The translations under genes and the position numbers were made by a program. Shown piece after piece: positions 11,298-24,138 of a stretch of DNA of 64,000 bases (position 1 is its first letter; the number at the start of each line of letters is the position of its first letter). The DNA comes from Neoconidiobolus thromboides FSU 785 (taxonomy: Eukaryota; Entomophthoromycota; Entomophthoromycetes; Entomophthorales; Neoconidiobolaceae). Under the pieces are notes generated by a model. That model did not search any database. It was not told the DNA's origin and saw only the letters and a list, made by a program, of their open reading frames with translations. The stretch is from NCBI GenBank assembly GCA_025603075.1, contig MU626272.1:124001-188000 (forward strand). Direction: 5' to 3'.

Positions 11298-13294
11298 TAT
11301 TATCATCAAGATTTTTCAATACTAGGAATAATTTTAATTATTAGCATTTTAATAAAGCTAAAAAAAGTTCTTTTTATTCAAAAGAGCAAATTGCTTATAA
11401 TATAAAAAATAAAATATTTATTATATTTCCAGGAATGAAAACACTTAAGCTCTATTGCTTTTTCATTATCAAAAAGACTCTTTATTAATTGAAAGTCTGT
11501 TAAAAGTCTGTTAAAAATACAAATATTCGAATACAACTCTTTGAGTTTAAATATGAAATATATAACAATGATTTTTATATTTAATAGATATCTTATTGCC
11601 CTGATCTAAAGCCTAAAGTACCAATTTTTATTCTCAAATAAGTGTGGACTTAAACTTAAGTAGTTGTAAGCTTACCTCATATTCAAAAAATATTTAGGCT
11701 AATTCAACATTAAACTAAAGCCACAAAAGATATTTTTGGCTTTTTTTCACCTCTGATTAAATCAAAAAAATTTACTTAATTTTCCCGTTTTAACTGCTAT
11801 TTTTTGAATAATAATTCAGTATAAAAATAAACATCAACCCAAATTTAGTTTAGGGTGGTTTTGGTTTTACCTTCAACCAATAAAATGGACAGAAGTTGTA
11901 TACCTGATTTACTGAAATAAGCAAAAGATGTGGGTGTCAAAAAGATAACAAATTTTATCTGTCCAGATTTGATCACAGCTTTATCTATTAATAAATTTGT
12001 ATTTAAATGCTAAACAATGGCAATAAATAAAATTTCAAAAGCCTATCTAATCTTTATATTCTATTAGTGTCATAACAATCAAAGCCTTGTGATCGCATAT
12101 CCTAATTTATTATCTCTGGCATCTTCAATATCGATTACTATCTAAAAGTAATCGATTTACATTAAAAATCGAATTGAAGTTATCGTTTCTATTTATTGTT
12201 TACCATAATACTTATTTAGGGGGCAATTAAAACAGTTCTTTATCAAATTTATTAGTAGAACGGTGCTTTATATTTTTAATTAACTGCTTATCAATGTGTT
12301 GTAATTGACCATTTTAGTCTTTTGAGCTTAGTTTTATATTAAATTAGAGTTGATAAGAATAAATTTAATTTACAAACTGATATTGTAAAAATAAGATATT
12401 AAAATATTATATTTTTATTCTATTTTTATGATGACTATGAGAGTTTCGAAAGATCCTAATAAGTTTTAATTTTATTGAAGACGTTTAAAAAAGATCAAAA
12501 ATAGTTAGATTTTAAGAATTTTCATTTTAATTAAACTTTCCGTCACTTTAAAAATTGTTGTTTTGTTAAGCTATTTTATCCCCTTCCACTATATCATTGT
12601 TCTTGGGCTTAAATTGAAGTGAGAATTTAACTTTAACTGTTATTTTTTTAGATAAAAGTTATACAAATGAATTCAAATTAAGCCTAGTAAATTTTAATAA
12701 TAATTAAATAATATGAAATTATTATTAGGAAATTTTAACTTTAAGTTTGACTAATATTTCTTTGCGTTATTGAAAAGGAGATTTTACTTAAGGAATCACT
12801 ATTATCTAATTGAAGGACTTTATTTCCACTTCATAAAAAACCCAAGCACCAAGCTCGCAGTATTCAAAAAAGAGTGAAGTGACATAGCATGAAGGTTAGT
12901 AAACAAATAATTACCTCTATTAATAAAAGAATACATAAATATAATAATAAAACACCCATTTATCTTTATTATCAACATATTTTTAGATAAATTTGATAAG
13001 CTTAACTTCAATTTCTAGTATTGATTTCCTTGATGAACTTCATGCTTTAAGCCTAAGCTTTCTATTAATTAAACTGTGCTTAAAATAACTTTTAAACATG
13101 TAAAATATAGAATGATAACAGATTTTAAATTTAATTAAATGGCACCATAAATTAAAATCTTATCAAATAAATAAATAATATTCTAAATTAAATATATATT
13201 ATTATAAAATAAATTTTATATTTTATTACATAGCACAACTTAATTGGAGAAGATAAATAAATGTTTTGAATCAACAAAATAGCAAAATAAAGAA

Positions 13295-14125
13295 TTAAAA
13301 TAATAAATTTCTAGCCCAGCAAACCACTTCATAAGTAGTGGTTACCGCTTGTACACATCTTTGTATTAAATCTGGGTCCCCGTTCATTTCCTTGGGATAT
13401 ATCCTTGAGGCTTGAGATGCTTTATATGAAAGAAAAGAATCGAGTTCATCATCTTCATTGAATAAAGAAGTATCAACTTGTTTTAATATTATTAAATCTT
13501 CTTCTTCATTCTTTATAATCGTAGGTTCCATTTTTTTTACCATTCTTAAATCTTTTTGATTATCTGTTATAATAAATTGTTCTACTCTATGATTAAATCT
13601 TAACTTCGTTTTCTTTTTTGGTTTCTCTTTGAATAGGTCAGTATTTAGAGGCGTTAATTTCTTTAAAGCTGGTTTTAATTGAGTAGGTATAGCATTAACA
13701 AAGGAAGGTGATTTTGAAACTGGTGCACTTGATGTTAAACTTGGGTTTTTGTTCTTAAGTAAGGGTCCATACAACCAAGTGATATCATTTTCTTTATACC
13801 AATTTAATTTCTCTGGATTAAGGGTTGGTATATTTTTACGTTGTTTAGCCCATATCCTCCAAGATGCATTCTCTAATCTTGAACAATTTAAACTGGTATC
13901 ACTATGTCTAGATACTGCTTTCCATGATAAAGCTAAATCTTCAAATTCCCATTGATGAGTGAGATAATCGACACATTGGGATGGGACAGGTGCTCTTTCG
14001 AATGGATCATCGATATCTGTTGTTGGTGAAGTTATTTCCCATCCACAATTTGTAGGGACACAAGGCGGTAGATGGTGTCCTTTAAATAAGTTTGAATTAT
14101 TTGGTGGAGTGCTTGATAAAAGCAT
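13295..14125 (-). CDS. Reg1-like protein phosphatase 1 regulatory subunit (DUF1752)
   Basis: A single exon of 276 aa. Residues ~55-120 match the fungal DUF1752 / GATA-AreA-like block: YLTHQWEFEDLALSWKAVSR, then ENASWRIWAKQRKNIPTL and LNWYKENDITWLYGP. Around residue 175 the segment KLRFNHRVEQFII is the PP1-docking region typical of Reg1. In yeast, Reg1 targets the phosphatase Glc7 to Snf1 and other glucose-regulated substrates. This protein is much shorter than yeast Reg1 (over 1000 aa) but keeps both diagnostic blocks. It ends in WARNLLF. Function in glucose or carbon signalling is inferred from the family. It is flanked on both sides by gene-free spacers of more than 3 kb. Confidence 0.85.
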   Translation of the reverse strand: MLLSSTPPNNSNLFKGHHLPPCVPTNCGWEITSPTTDIDDPFERAPVPSQCVDYLTHQWEFEDLALSWKAVSRHSDTSLNCSRLENASWRIWAKQRKNIPTLNPEKLNWYKENDITWLYGPLLKNKNPSLTSSAPVSKSPSFVNAIPTQLKPALKKLTPLNTDLFKEKPKKKTKLRFNHRVEQFIITDNQKDLRMVKKMEPTIIKNEEEDLIILKQVDTSLFNEDDELDSFLSYKASQASRIYPKEMNGDPDLIQRCVQAVTTTYEVVCWARNLLF

Positions 14126-15927
14126 ATTGAATTATAATACAAGAAGTAAAAATATATTTTTTAAAATTAATATCAACATGGAATATTTTTCCACCTATTT
14201 ATATACAGCTATTTGTGGTAAGAGATAAGAATTAAGTTAGTGCATTAAATCAAGTTAAGTTGCTAGATTTATATAGCTATTTTTAAAGCATCCCTTTTTC
14301 TCATGCTTAAAATGGGCAAAAAGATTCAAGTTCGATGGTTTAAACTAGATAAGAAATTATTAATCTCATCAAATTCATTAAGTTTGTGTACAATGATTGG
14401 TAAATAGAACTTATCTAACCAATTATATATCTTTATTAATTTACTTGATATAAATATTCTCACCCCTTAATACAAAAGACTATTTGAGATTATTAAATTA
14501 TTGCTCTTGACCTGTTAGCAGGTATTGAACTGTAAGTTTTAATTAGTTCCTATTGGGTGAGCTTAATTTAAGACCAATAATATCATTTGAAGCTATCATT
14601 GTTTCATTTTTACTTGTATGTGACCAATAGTATTAATAAAATTTACTTCAATATTATCAAAATAAGGGGTGAGTAGAAAAAGTTCAACATTGTAGTTAAG
14701 GTGCATACTGGCTTGCTTAAATTTTATAAATTAAACAAGATTATCAAGAGAAATACGACAATTGCTATTTCATTAGTTGAAAATTTGTTAAAAAAAACTA
14801 ATAAAACCTAGAATTATAATATACAAAATAAGTTGTTAGTTATCTCACTTCCTTTTTTTAAAGATAAAGTGATCAACTTAACAAAAATAATTGGGGTTTC
14901 AACTTTCTTTAGCATGATTAGCTCATGATAACTTTTTTGTCAAGTTGTTTTAAAAGCCTTTACAGTTAGAGGGGAATTTTCCCACGGTTTAACACATGAT
15001 TTAATCCAAATTGGGATCTAGACACTTCTAATTGGTTTATTATATTGATCCCTTTTTATTCTTTTTAACTAGAATTTCATTGTTTTATCATATAAATTAT
15101 CATTTAATGATATAAACCAAAATTAAAATAAAATCATACTACTAAGATTAATAAAAAACTATTGAATTTATTATTATTATATTATTTAGAATGTTATATT
15201 AATTTAACCTATCTAAAATGACATTAACAATAAGCTGTAAATTAATTTTAGTACTATTTTATATTTAATCATTAATTCTAATTAAAAAAATTCTAAATGT
15301 AACAATCAATTAAAACATTATAATCATTGTTTAACATCAAAATAGAATCCAGCTGAAAAAATCAAGTTTCATGTCATATAAAATACATTGTGTGATAAAA
15401 TCAATAATGCTAGCAATCTAATGATATTACATAATTTAGTTTTTAAATTTATTAAGATTTTAACACTTTTATACATTTCATAATATGCTTTAAAACTATC
15501 ATTATGAAAATAATTTTACTGTTATAAATGATATTATATATATTAATGCAGTATAGTGATGAGTAATAGCAAAAACTAGTTTTATAGGATCTTATTATTT
15601 TAATACATTTATATGATAAATTTTACACACTTTATTTAATGTGTTCTTATTTTCAAGATAATTAATATGGAATTGATGATTTATCTTTAATAAATGTTAT
15701 TCATTTAGTTGTAGCAAAGCACTATAATATTTTAAAAGCTAAAATGATATAATAGGTGGGAAAAATAATCAATGTTAATAGGTTACTTAGAATACAGTGA
15801 AGATAAAATCTTTGTTTAATTTTATCGTTGTTTTATAATAAGGATTTAAAAAGCAGATACTGTTGATTAAAATCAATATTTTAATTTTTCAATTTCTGTG
15901 TATTTAAGACTGAAATTAGATTAGATA

Positions 15928-16024
15928 TGGGGATGTTTTTTTGATTTCATTACTTTCCCTTTTTAAGCACTATTTGAGCAGAAAAATTGTTAGTAAAATT
16001 CTTAAATATAAAAATACATCCCCA
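15928..16024 (-). mobile_element. MITE copy 4
   Basis: Reverse orientation: TGGGGATGTTTTTTTGATTT at the left and ATACATCCCCA at the right, flanked by TA on both sides. The inner core reads AAGCACTATTTGAGCAG. Confidence 0.85.
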
Positions 16025-16358
16025 TATATTACATAAAATTAAGATTTATTTTTAATATATTTTTATTGAAAGTTATGATAATTTTTTAAATAATCCCTAG
16101 ATCAATTAAATATTTAAAAATATAATTACATTTCACATTAACTCTCTAGATTTGTTTTACTTTCCAAACAAAGAAACTCTATTCCATTTTTCTATGAATG
16201 CTTCTTGCTACAAATATCACTTTACTTTAAGATTATAGTTCTGGACTTGGTTTTACCTCTTGCTTTTATTTCTCCAGTTATTACTGAGATCTGTTAATTT
16301 TATGATGTGGCTATTAAACTTTACCCTTCCGCAACAGACTCTCTTCAACTATAACATA

Positions 16359-16460
16359 TGGGGATGTATTTTTTGTATTTAAGAATTTTACTAACAATTT
16401 TTTCACTCAAATAGCGCTTAAAAGATGGAAAAAGTAATGAAGCCAAGAAAAGCACTCTCA
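16359..16460 (+). mobile_element. MITE copy 5
   Basis: TGGGGATGTATTTTTTGTAT at the left, AGCACTCTCA at the right, flanked by TA. The core contains AAATAGCGCTTAAAAGATGG. Confidence 0.85.
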
Positions 16461-17477
16461 TATTGTATATTATTTATCAGAGCATTCTACGCCCATAAAT
16501 CGTTCATCATCGCTTTAATTGTTTTAACTATTCTTTTTCTGGACTTGAAAACTTATTATTAAGCTGTCTTCTTTTTTAGTTTTATTATAAAACTTGCTTT
16601 TCTTGGCTAAACTCCTCTCTCCCACCAATTCTTTTAATTGGAATTTATTATCATAAAGATACGGAAAATAGTTATGCCTTGGGTTAAATTTTATTCCCAT
16701 ATATCAAAATTAAAAAAGTAGGGTTATTAATTGCAATATTAACTTTAAAGAGGGCTTTAGTTACTTAGCTTTTCTCTATTTATAAGTTGGTAGAATTAAA
16801 AAAAGAGAAGAGAAATATATTTATCAAATAAAGTTTCTATCTAAAAAGGTAAATATTAATATAGGTCAAGATGCCATCAGACTAGCAGCTAACGAGCTAA
16901 TATTTTTACTTTTGTAGGATTTGATAATCGAAATAATAATTAGGGACAAGAAGGAGTTAAAGTAGGTTTCTTTTGTAATAATGGCATAAAGTTTCTCTAT
17001 AATATTTCCAGAAGGATTTGAGGGAGGAGGTTTTTTATAATATTAATATACAAGTGTTTTTTTACTTTATTCTGTTTTACTCAATAAGTGATGAATGTTT
17101 AGTTCTTAATCATTTTTAGAAGATTATTAAATGTATAGATTTACGTATTGTATTTAACTCATAAATTTAAGTAAAAGAAAAATATATTCACTAAATATAA
17201 GACTATACCAAAATACTGCACCTTTCAAATACTTAGTAACTATCATATAGACAAGTTTTATCAATAGGATTTTAAATTATAAATTTCAATATAAAAATAA
17301 AATAAAATATTCCTCACTTAATAAACTAAAACAACTACCATTTCAAAAGATAAAAATATGCAATAAGCCCAAATTCTATTCAATGGTAAAGGGTAGATTA
17401 TGTGACTAAAAAATAAAATATATCAAATTTATAAGCTCGTATATTAAATTAACATTGACATTTTTATCTTCCTCTTT

Positions 17478-17822
17478 TTAGATATAAACGTGTACCACGC
17501 CATAAAACAGTGTCCAAAATAAAACATGGGAAAGTAATCCACCAAGTACTCCATGCCACATCATCGCTGTCATTGGAGAAACAAATAAATCCTCAAGTCT
17601 CTGTTTTGTAGGTAATACTTTTAATACATAAATCAACATGGACATCACAATGGAACATATTAAATAAAATAAAAAACCAGAATAGCCTTTGAGTCCGAGT
17701 ATACCACTGATAGCTCCAGAAAACATAGATAAGCAACTACGGAGAAAATCAACTGTTTCCAGATTTTGTTGCATATATAACTGATCATATTTTTCCAGAG
17801 TAGGGTCAAGTTTAGGATCCAT
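17478..17822 (-). CDS. EMC6: ER membrane protein complex subunit 6
   Basis: A single exon of 114 aa, normal for EMC6. The N-terminal cytosolic stretch ends with VDFLRSCLSMFSGAISGILG, followed by GYSGFLFYLICSIVMSMLIY and a third hydrophobic segment near the C-terminus (GVLGGLLSHVLFWTLFYGVV). The SGxxAGILGL-G-GF pattern of the first two membrane helices is the family signature. EMC6 is a core subunit of the EMC insertase, which inserts weakly hydrophobic and tail-anchored helices into the ER membrane. The stop is at 17478, and TYW1 lies 266 bp upstream on the same strand. Confidence 0.9.
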   Translation of the reverse strand: MDPKLDPTLEKYDQLYMQQNLETVDFLRSCLSMFSGAISGILGLKGYSGFLFYLICSIVMSMLIYVLKVLPTKQRLEDLFVSPMTAMMWHGVLGGLLSHVLFWTLFYGVVHVYI

Positions 17823-17970
17823 TTTTTTTAAGTTTTATAAAAAGATAAAATTTTTAGATTTTCAAAAGTTGAGTTTTTGAATTTCAAAAGCTGGAAATTT
17901 TTTAGGATTCTATTCTCTATTAAAAATTTAAATAAATACATGTCAAAGTATATTAAATACATTGAACTAC

Positions 17971-18004
17971 TAAATAAATAAATAAATAGATAAATAAATA
18001 AATA
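17971..18004. repeat. Tetranucleotide repeat (TAAA)n
   Basis: Short run of TAAA units with one interruption (AGAT) in the spacer between EMC6 and TYW1. No other function seen. Confidence 0.8.
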
Positions 18005-18088
18005 ATAATAAAACCTCAATTTGCATATAAAAAATATTTATTACAAATAAAATCTATCAATAGTAACCCTAAATCAATCTCAATCTTT

Positions 18089-20224
18089 TTAATTCTTCTT
18101 CTTTCTATAATGTCTAGTATCGGTAGGAGCAAACCCTTGTTCATCTGATCCAAATAGAGCCCAATCCGGTGTTTTAGCACAATAGTCTAAAGAAGTAAAA
18201 GGTTTACCCTCTTCCACCAATTGATGGAATTTGTCATAATCAATCCAAGTGTACCAACCATCTTCTCTCTTGAACTTTTTATTGGTCATTAAAATAGATA
18301 CAGAATGAGCATGTTCACACGAAATATCGTAGATATTGTCTTCACCTAATTCTTTTTGAATTTGTTCTACAAAATGAATTACTTCATTATGATAAGGTAC
18401 ATTTTCCATAGTTAAGCCAGAGGTGGCACCAAAACCACAAAAAGTAACTCCTTTAATTTCAATAAAATCTGGTTTACCACGTAAAATTAATTCCGCATAA
18501 TTCTTAATTTCTTCAGTATTATATGATTTAACTAAAGTTAATCGATAAACAGTACGTTGACCTTTACGACTCAATGCATCTAAAGAATCTAAAAAGCGTT
18601 CCCAGAAATCACGGAATAATGGTCGGTCCACCTTTTTTAAACTTTCTTTAGTAGCTGCATCCACACTAACATATAATTGAGTCACTGGAACTAATTCAGC
18701 AATTTTATCTGGGAACTGAGCATTAGTCACCAAGAAACTGGATATTTTTTTAGAATGTAATAAAGAAACAAATTCGTTAATATGTGGATACATAATAGGT
18801 TCACCAACAAGAGATAAAGCACAATGTTTAATTTGAAATGCCTCTTCAAATCTTTCAGGTAAAACACCAGGTACACCTCGCATTTGTTTGATCATTTGAT
18901 AATGATTTTGCATAGCACCATCTAAAATAAACTTAGGATCATCTAAATTCCATCGCCATTCAGTACCTACTGGGTTAGTATGATGTCTCCAACAGAAAAC
19001 ACACTTATTAGCACAAGCTAAACTAGGGGTAGTTTCCATACAAAGATGACTTTTAATTCCATAAAAAGCATGTTTATAACAATAACCTCGACCACGTAAA
19101 GCTGCTTTTGTCCATCGACACATTTTTACACCAGAATGAGTACCAACAATTTTATAACCTTGTTTCGTTAATGATTTATGTAACATTGGATTAACCATAT
19201 CTCTTAACGGTCTTGGTTTGACTTCTTCCTCGCCATTAGAGCCTATATTCCGTTTTGGGTTACCACTTTGATTTAATAACATATCATCATCTTCTTGACG
19301 TTCTTTTTTAGCCTTAGAAATATTTTTTGCGATTTTACCAATATCTTCTAAATCAACCATTTCATCTTCAGATAATTCAACTGAATTATTACTATCATCA
19401 TCTGAAGTAACATAATTTTCAATATCAATTTCAATATCTTGTTCGGTAGCTAATAAAGCGGGACGTAATTTCGATAACCATTCATTAAAACTTTTTTCTT
19501 GATCTAATTGTTTATCACCTTGGCCAATATAATAAATTCGATTAGCTCCCAAAGCTTTTAAACATTTATCTAAATGCAAAGCAGTTTGGTTAAATTCATT
19601 ACTGTAAGCCGAATCTCCAAGTCCAAATATTATATATTTTAAATGATGTAAACTTCCTTTTCCTACTCGCCAATCATGTTTCGCTTCTTCTAACCATTTT
19701 AAAAACCAATCATAGGGAGCTTCGACATTGTAACTAGATAAGATAAATGCAACAGTACACTTTTCATCTACAAGGTTCTCCGGATCATAATCAACGATGT
19801 CCAAGGTCTTTGGATTAAATTCAGTTAGGTCCTTCTCCGCTTTTTCGGCAAATTTTTTAGCTGTTCCTGTCATACCACTGTAAACAATTTTAATATTATC
19901 TTTCTAATGTTTATTTATTTATTAGTTTACTAAAAATAAAAATAAAAATATTTAAACCTTTACCTTACAACAAACGCCCCCTGTAGAACAACCATTGTTA
20001 TTACATGATTTTTCTTCTTCTTTTTCAATAACTGTCTCGTTTGATTTTACTTTTTCTTTTTTAATGGATTTATTTTCTTTTTTATTTTCTTTTTTATTTT
20101 CTTTTTTAAAATAATTGGTCAATAAAAGAGAGCGATGTAACACATAAGATGTAATTATAATAGCCCCAGTAGCTAATAATATATTTCTTGGATCAAAACC
20201 AAATAAATTGGATTCAAGTCCCAT
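18089..20224 (-). CDS. TYW1: tRNA 4-demethylwyosine synthase TYW1 (flavodoxin + radical SAM)
   Basis: Two exons, 19964-20224 and 18089-19903, encode 691 aa. Exon 1 gives a membrane-spanning helix (ILLATGAIIITSYVL, about residues 15-30), a Lys/Glu-rich linker and a Cys-rich patch ending GVCCK. Splicing then adds KDNIKIVYSGMTGTAKKFAE, the FMN-binding loop of the flavodoxin-like domain. The radical-SAM motif is SLACANKCVFCWRHH (CxxxCxxC), and the wyosine-forming C-terminal domain follows. TYW1 condenses pyruvate carbon with N1-methylguanosine-37 of tRNA-Phe, the second step of wybutosine formation. The N-terminal membrane helix also occurs in animal and fungal TYW1. A start at the internal Met (19873) would remove the FMN loop's first strand. 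Confidence 0.93.
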
Positions 20225-21772
20225 TTTTAAATATTTCTTTTGAGTAAAAAAAATAAAATCAAACTCAAAGTTTGAATCTTTGGTTTTAGAGCTCGAGGTT
20301 TTAGTTAAGATTATCAGCAGCCAATGAAATCCAGGTTAATTGCTAGCTTTTTTTGAGACAATTTTTCCAAATTAAGTAGGTTGGATTTAACTTAATGTCC
20401 CATAAACACTTACGTGGCAAATCTTTAAAATATCAAAAAGCAAAAAACTAGTACTAACACAAGATCCAGGTACTAATTCTTCCAATCTTTCAATCTTTTA
20501 ATAACCCTATCATCTTTATTTTTCTGCTAACACTTTCTCAGTAAACGTTTTTTCTCAATTATGTTTTATTCCCTTGACAATTTATTGGGGTTGACCTTAT
20601 TCTATTTGAAGTAAAAGCCATTGTTGAAAAGTTTAAAAAAAGAAAAGCTATCAATTCTAAGCCTTTCATTTAAGTAAATTGGAAATTTGATAATAAACAG
20701 CCTATATTCCTGTAAGATAACATATTGATATTTATTGAAGAAAATTCAATTATAACAATACATAGTCTTGTTAGAACTAACACATTCATTTTTATTTACT
20801 CTTATCTCAAAAACTCATAAAATTACAAACAAAAAGTCAAATCAATATTATTATAAACATGCTTATCAACGATCGCTCTACTAAAATATAATCATCTAAC
20901 ACATTTCCTCAAGATAAATCCAGTACTATTATCACTACTATAAATAATAAATCTAAATCACTCCTAGAGAACGAAATATATTACAATCTTATATTTATGG
21001 AGCACTATTTGATTTAACTACTTTAGATTTGACTTCTCCCATGTTATTTAAAAATCAAACCATTACTACCTCAGAAGAAATATATTTAATTATTAGTCAT
21101 TTTGGTCTAAAATATAATTGTTAACTAATATGATTGATAAGCATCATATTGAATTAAGGTTTCCTGATGAAAATAATTAAAAAGGAGTTGTAATTGAGAA
21201 ATTGGAAGTTCCAACTAGTAAAATGAAGTTTTATTTATCAGAAGATAATTAACTAGTATTATTTATATGATTATTCATTCTTAAATGAAGTAACTCATAC
21301 TATTTTTATCAGTTATTAGTAATTTTGTATCGACGAATCTCTTTTATTTTTTGTTAGGTTAAAAGTGGGCTTAAAAAAGTGACTGTAAATATAAATATAA
21401 TTTTTTCGAAGAAAAATTGGCTTGAGAAACAGTTATTAACAAATTTTTAAATTTTGTAAATGTTTATAAAAATAATAAAGTGTAATACTGTGATAAGAAA
21501 AAATATTATTTGTTAAGTAGAAAAATATAGCATAATATATCAAAAATTATTTATTTTACAAGTGTAAAATTCCACCTCTTTTATTCGAAATTATCATTAT
21601 AAAATCAACTTGATAAAAATAGCCATAATTACAATAACGTTAAAAGTGAAACGATATGGATTGAATAAAAATCCCATAAAATTTTAAATCTGAGATTCAA
21701 AATTCTATCAAAAAATACTTCAAACAAAACTCAAATAGCCATCTGTTATAAAAAGTCTATTCAACTTCAACA
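20225..21772. other. Spacer with one decayed ORF
   Basis: Divergent promoters of TYW1 and RRP9 must lie here. The only coding-like text is the block at 20966-21290, described separately. Confidence 0.5.
20966..21290 (+). pseudogene. Decayed ORF of unknown family
   Basis: From about 20966 one frame reads ENIL...YGALFDLTTLDLTSPM and continues to EEIYLIISHFGLKYNC before a stop. After a frame change the text ELRFPDENN, TAA, KGVVIEKLEVPTSKMKFYLSEDN is readable. Such residue composition over more than 80 codons is unlike the surrounding spacer. I recognise no family. The stops argue against a functional gene, although a missed intron is possible in the first half. Confidence 0.3.
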
Positions 21773-23914
21773 ATGCCTGATCCATTTTTTAAAGCAAGCA
21801 AAAGTGACTCCAAGAAATCGAATAACAGTTTACAGAAACGAAAAAGAAAAGGAAATAATATTAATGAGAATGAGAAAAGTCTTAAAAGCAATAATAAAAA
21901 CTTAGAAGAAGATGTAACTGAGTCAAGTGAAGGGGAGGAAGGGGAAGAGGATTATGATAGTGAAGAAAATAATGAAACTGCAGAAGAAAAAAGGTTACGT
22001 TTAGCTAAAGAATATTTAAAAGGATTAAAAGAAGGATTTGGTAAGTAGAAATTCAGCTACTATTTAAACATGAATAAATATTGATTAAAATTAGTTGGTG
22101 ATGAGTTAGAAGTTGATGCCAAAGAAATTGATCGTGATATTATTACACAAAGATTATTAAAGGATTCGGTAATATCTATTTTAAACATTGTTGGGTTCTG
22201 AGTTTTAATATTATATATAATACTAGTTAGAAGCAGAAAATAAATTATACTTTAAAATAGCTGAACAGGTAATTGAGTTCTGTTTATTAAGTTAAAATTT
22301 AGTTAATAAAAAACAAAGATACCTGATCTTGAATCTTTTACAATAAGAGTAAAAAAAGCCCACCAGTTAGCAGTTACTTGTGTTGAAGTAGATATCACCA
22401 GAAATCGTATTATTACTGGATCAAAGGATGCATCTATTATTATATGTAAGTTTGTTTTTATAGAAATAATAATAGTAATAAGGTTATTTTGGTTTTGGGT
22501 TCAATTAATAATTTATTTATTTTTTATATAGGGGATTTTAATACATTTCAAAAAATACATACATTTCCAGGTGGCAGGAGAGAATTAAAAAAATTTGAAG
22601 GACATACCAAACCTATATTATCAATGGCACTTTCATTTGATGGGAAATTACTAGTAATTTTAAAAAATATTAGCTTCGTAAATTGAACTAAATTAATATT
22701 ATTTATACTTTATTTAATAGGCATCAGGTGGGAGGGATAACAAAATTATTATTTGGGATTTGGAAAGTTTAAATTACAAGGGTCAATTTATTCAGCATAA
22801 AGATGCTGTTTCAGTAAGAACAATATAAATATGAGTATGTATATTTATATACTTATATTTAATTATTAGGGCCTTACTTTTCGATTAAATTCGTATGATT
22901 TATATTCTTGTTCATTTGATCGAACTATTAAAGTATGGAATGCAGAAGAAATGAGTTATATTGAAACATTGTAAATCATATATATTATATAGTTAACTTA
23001 TAGCTTATTTTTTGTATTTATTAATTTAGATTTGGACATCAAGATCATATTTATGATATTCAAGCATTATCTAAAGAACAATGTGTTACTAGTGGAGCAA
23101 GAGATAAAACAGTTCGATTATGGAAAATTATTGAACAAACTCAATTGGTATTTAGGGCAGGTATGACTACCAAATCAACCGAAAACAAAGATAAAAATAG
23201 TAGAGAAATCGATCAAGAAGAAAATGAAACTAAAGAATCAACTCAAAATAAAGAAGGTATAATAAAGTATGTTGAAGGCTCAGTAGACAAAGTATGTATG
23301 CTAGATGAAGTGAATTTTATCTCTGGTGGAGATTCTGGAAATTTATGTGTTTGGAATACAAATAAAAAAAAACCTAGTTTTACACTTCCGTTAGCACATG
23401 GTTTAAATCCATTAAATCAACAGCCTAATTTGATTACGGCAGTGGCTTGTTTCCCATTTACAGATTTAGTAGCTTCAGGTAAATTTTTTTTACATGTTAA
23501 TTAAGATGTAAAGTTAATAAAAAATTCATCATTTAGGTTCGACTGATGGCTATTTAAGATTATGGAAAGCTAATTTTGGACAAAAAAGAATACTTGAACC
23601 TATTACAAAGGTTCCTATGGTAAGTTTCTATTTAGATTACAATCGCAATTCAATAATAATTTAATATTTTTATTTAATAGGAAGGCTTTATAAATTCAAT
23701 AAAAATTAGTACCAAAGATAGTAAACATCATAAAATGATAACAAAAAAAGGAGAAGGAGTAGAAGGAAATGAAGAGAAAGAAAGCATTAAATATAATATT
23801 GTAGTTGGTCTTGGGCAAGAATCATCATATGGAAGATGGGATATCAATAAAAATTGCAAGAATCGTATTGTAGTAGTGGAAGTTCCACTTATAGGGAATC
23901 CAAAATCGGTTTAA
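21773..23914 (+). CDS. RRP9: U3 snoRNP WD40 protein Rrp9 (U3-55K)
   Basis: Ten exons: 21773-22040, 22095-22168, 22227-22268, 22319-22445, 22532-22653, 22721-22813, 22870-22970, 23030-23478, 23537-23619, 23681-23914. They encode 530 aa. A Lys-rich and then acidic N-terminus precedes the conserved EEKRLRLAKEYLKGLK helix and a seven-blade WD40 domain (KKFEGHTKPILSMALSFDGK, YSCSFDRTIKVWNAEEMSYI, FGHQDHIYDIQALSK, SGARDKTVRLWKI). The final blade ends in GLGQESSYGRW, a region typical of Rrp9. The protein binds the U3 snoRNA box B/C motif in the small-subunit processome and is needed for early 18S cleavages. It faces the uS7m gene tail to tail, 224 bp away. Confidence 0.92.
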
Positions 23915-24138
23915 GTGAAGTGAAAAGATAATGAAGTGAGGGTTTTAGAAGGAACAGAATTTTATAGAGTTTTTAATATATATTTTTATTATAAATAAAC
24001 AAAAAATATATTTTATTTAGTTAAATATTTATTTTAGATATAAAAATAAAATTTTATTAAAAATAACTCAAAAAAAGTAAGTAATAAAACTTGATTTTTA
24101 TTAATAACTAATACTCTAAAAAACTATTCTTCCTATAT

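Larger units (their letters stand above)
9699..13294. other. Long AT-rich spacer
   Basis: Two MITE copies lie at 11025-11297. The rest shows no ORF with coding character, no RNA gene that I recognise, and no long repeat. A short open frame at 12820-13011 (-) lacks coding features. Confidence 0.6.
14126..17477. other. Long AT-rich spacer
   Basis: Contains MITE copies 4 and 5 (15928-16460), which lie in opposite orientation 334 bp apart. No coding-like frame, RNA gene or other repeat is visible. Confidence 0.6.

Noticed and set aside
12820-13011. 63-codon ORF in the long spacer
   Set aside because: AT-rich chance ORF with no domain, no conserved neighbour and no plausible splicing partner.
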